Shown here: in pieces, positions 11,332-12,584 of the stretch
How the letters are laid out: each line of letters opens with the position of its first letter
Numbering within the stretch: the stretch's first letter is position 1
Origin: Actinomycetota bacterium
Lineage (GTDB): Bacteria > Actinomycetota > Actinomycetes > JACCUZ01
NCBI GenBank assembly: GCA_030841245.1
Contig: JAVEDG010000307.1
Location: 1 to 12,584, forward strand
Direction of reading: 5' to 3'
Length of the DNA stretch: 12,584 nucleotides
Made by a program: the position numbers and the translations under genes
The notes under the pieces: model-generated
Database searches by the model: none
What the model saw: only the letters and a program-made list of their open reading frames with translations
What the model was told of the DNA's origin: nothing

Positions 11332-12584
11332 ATGAGCGACCGGTCCGACAGCCCGCTGTCGGTGCTGTGGGACGCGCGGTCGATCGCGGTGATCGGCGCC
11401 ACCGAGCGGGAGGGGGCGTTGGGTCGGCTGCCGGTGCAGTTCCTGCAGCGGTACGGCTACGGCGGGCGGATCCTGCCGGTCAACCCGCGCGGTGGGACCG
11501 TCCTGGGGCTCGAGACCTACCCCAGCATCCGCGATGCGCCAGGCCCGGTCGACCTGGCCCTCGTCATGGTGGCGGCCGAACGCGTGCCCGACGCCATCGA
11601 CGACTGCGCCGCCGCGCAGGTGCCGGTCGCCGTGGTGATGTCGTCCGGTTTCGCGGAGGCGGGCGACGACGGAGCCAAGCTGCAGGACGAGGTCATACAC
11701 CGTGGGCGCACCGGCGGCGTACGAGTCGTCGGGCCCAACTGCATCGGCACAGTCGGCTTCGCGAACGGCCAGGTGTCCTCGTTCTCCCCGCTGTTCGGCG
11801 CCGACGACGTGCCGATGCGCAGCGGCTCGATCGGGTTCGTGACCCAGAGCGGCGCGCTCGGCTACGGCGCGGTCAGTCTCGCGCTGGCCCGTGGTCTCGG
11901 CCTCGGCTGGGTGGTCAACACCGGCAACGAGGCGGACGTCGGCACCATCGAGGTGCTCGAGGCGATGGCGGTGCTGCCCGGCTGCACCGGGCTGCTCGGG
12001 TACGCCGAGTCGCTGGCCGACGGCCCCGGGCTGCGCCGGCTCGCCGACGCCGGGAGGCCGGTCGCACTGCTCAAGGCCGGCTCCAGCGCGGCCGGAGCGA
12101 GAGCCGCCGCCTCACACACCGGAGCGCTCGCCGCAAGCGACCGCGTCGTGGACGACGTTCTCCGGCAGCTGCACATCGCCCGGGCCCGCGATGTCGACGA
12201 GCTGCTCGACCTCGGCGACGCGTTCGAGCAACCGCGCCGGCCGGGCGGCAACCGGGTCGCCGTCGTCACGACCAGCGGCGGGTCGGGCATCCTCGCAGCC
12301 GACGCCGTCGACATCACGTCACTCCAGCTGGCCGAGCTGTCGCCGCCGACGACCGCCGCCCTGGCCGAGGTCGTCCCCGCTTTCGGCTCGACCGCCAACC
12401 CAGTAGACGTCACCGCGACCGTGATGAGCGATCCGACGCTGTTCGACCGCTGTCTCGCCGCCGTCGCAGACGACGCAGCGGTCGATGCGGTCCTCGCCTG
12501 CTTCTGCGTGCTGACCGGTGACGACGTCGACCGGATCGTCGCCGCCCTGGGCCGGGTCGCCGACCGCTCGGGCAAGCCGGTCTT
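11332..12584 (+). CDS. NDP-forming acyl-CoA synthetase (acetate--CoA ligase family), truncated by the right edge
   Basis: The visible 417 residues form the CoA-binding and ligase-alpha part of the ADP-forming acyl-CoA synthetase superfamily. The N-terminal Rossmann CoA-binding domain begins SVLWDARSIAVIGATERE. It continues with ILPVNPRGGTVLGLETYPSI, VMSSGFAEAG and VVGPNCIGTVGF. The next domain has GFVTQSGALGYGAVSLA and WVVNTGNEADV. The phosphohistidine motif is SHTGALAASD. A further domain begins VAVVTTSGGSGILAADA, followed by ANPVDVTATV. The enzyme makes an acyl-CoA from acid, CoA and ATP via a phospho-His. Full-length relatives are about 460 residues (alpha only) or about 700 (fused to an ATP-grasp domain); which applies is hidden. 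ATG 11332 is chosen by family resemblance. In-frame GTG 11323 is possible, and neither has a strong ribosome site. Confidence 0.9.
   Translation, partial: MSDRSDSPLSVLWDARSIAVIGATEREGALGRLPVQFLQRYGYGGRILPVNPRGGTVLGLETYPSIRDAPGPVDLALVMVAAERVPDAIDDCAAAQVPVAVVMSSGFAEAGDDGAKLQDEVIHRGRTGGVRVVGPNCIGTVGFANGQVSSFSPLFGADDVPMRSGSIGFVTQSGALGYGAVSLALARGLGLGWVVNTGNEADVGTIEVLEAMAVLPGCTGLLGYAESLADGPGLRRLADAGRPVALLKAGSSAAGARAAASHTGALAASDRVVDDVLRQLHIARARDVDELLDLGDAFEQPRRPGGNRVAVVTTSGGSGILAADAVDITSLQLAELSPPTTAALAEVVPAFGSTANPVDVTATVMSDPTLFDRCLAAVADDAAVDAVLACFCVLTGDDVDRIVAALGRVADRSGKPV

Overview
The window is very GC-rich, with dense genes, strong G/C at third codon positions, GTG starts, and TTGACG/TANNNT-type promoters. 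This suggests a high-GC actinobacterium, possibly of the Nocardioidaceae/Propionibacteriales kind. No rRNA, tRNA, CRISPR array, transposase or phage gene was seen, so it reads as chromosomal DNA. The protein calls rest on motifs and remembered family resemblance; no search was run.

Layout, left to right. (a) 1-41: the start of a minus-strand gene cut by the left edge. (b) 334-717: a small VOC/glyoxalase-like protein. (c) 722-1484, minus strand: an SRPBCC (AHSA1-like) protein and an ArsR-type repressor with overlapping genes. Two near-identical dyads sit in and just after their promoter, which looks like autoregulation. (d) 1572-2354, minus strand: a short-chain dehydrogenase whose 5' end carries an in-frame TAG between a good ribosome site and the Rossmann motif. 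(e) 2523-7438, plus strand: the metabolic centre. It holds a fused FAD monooxygenase/Old-Yellow-Enzyme reductase (salicylyl-CoA 5-hydroxylase or 2-aminobenzoyl-CoA monooxygenase/reductase type), an isatin-hydrolase/kynurenine-formamidase-like cyclase-family hydrolase, and a thiamine-diphosphate decarboxylase-like enzyme. (f) 7453-9241, minus strand: a SAM methyltransferase, a small membrane protein and a PhnB-type VOC protein. (g) 9354-9476: four copies of a 23-bp unit, two forward and two inverted, with equal 31-bp steps. (h) 9536-11152, plus strand: a second methyltransferase and an M55 (DppA-like) D-aminopeptidase. (i) 11332 to the right edge: an NDP-forming acyl-CoA synthetase, truncated by the window.

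Taken together, block (e) fits a route from oxidised indoles: isatin to isatinate (hydrolase), isatinate decarboxylation (ThDP enzyme), and dearomatising hydroxylation/reduction of the resulting aminobenzoyl-CoA (fused flavoprotein). The divergent dehydrogenase could have handled the alicyclic product. This is inference from family identity and adjacency; the CoA ligase and aldehyde dehydrogenase that the route needs are not in the window. The most unusual non-coding signals are the dyad repeat array at 9354-9476, the twin operators at 1498-1544, and a perfect palindrome overlapping the -35 box of the flavoprotein promoter.
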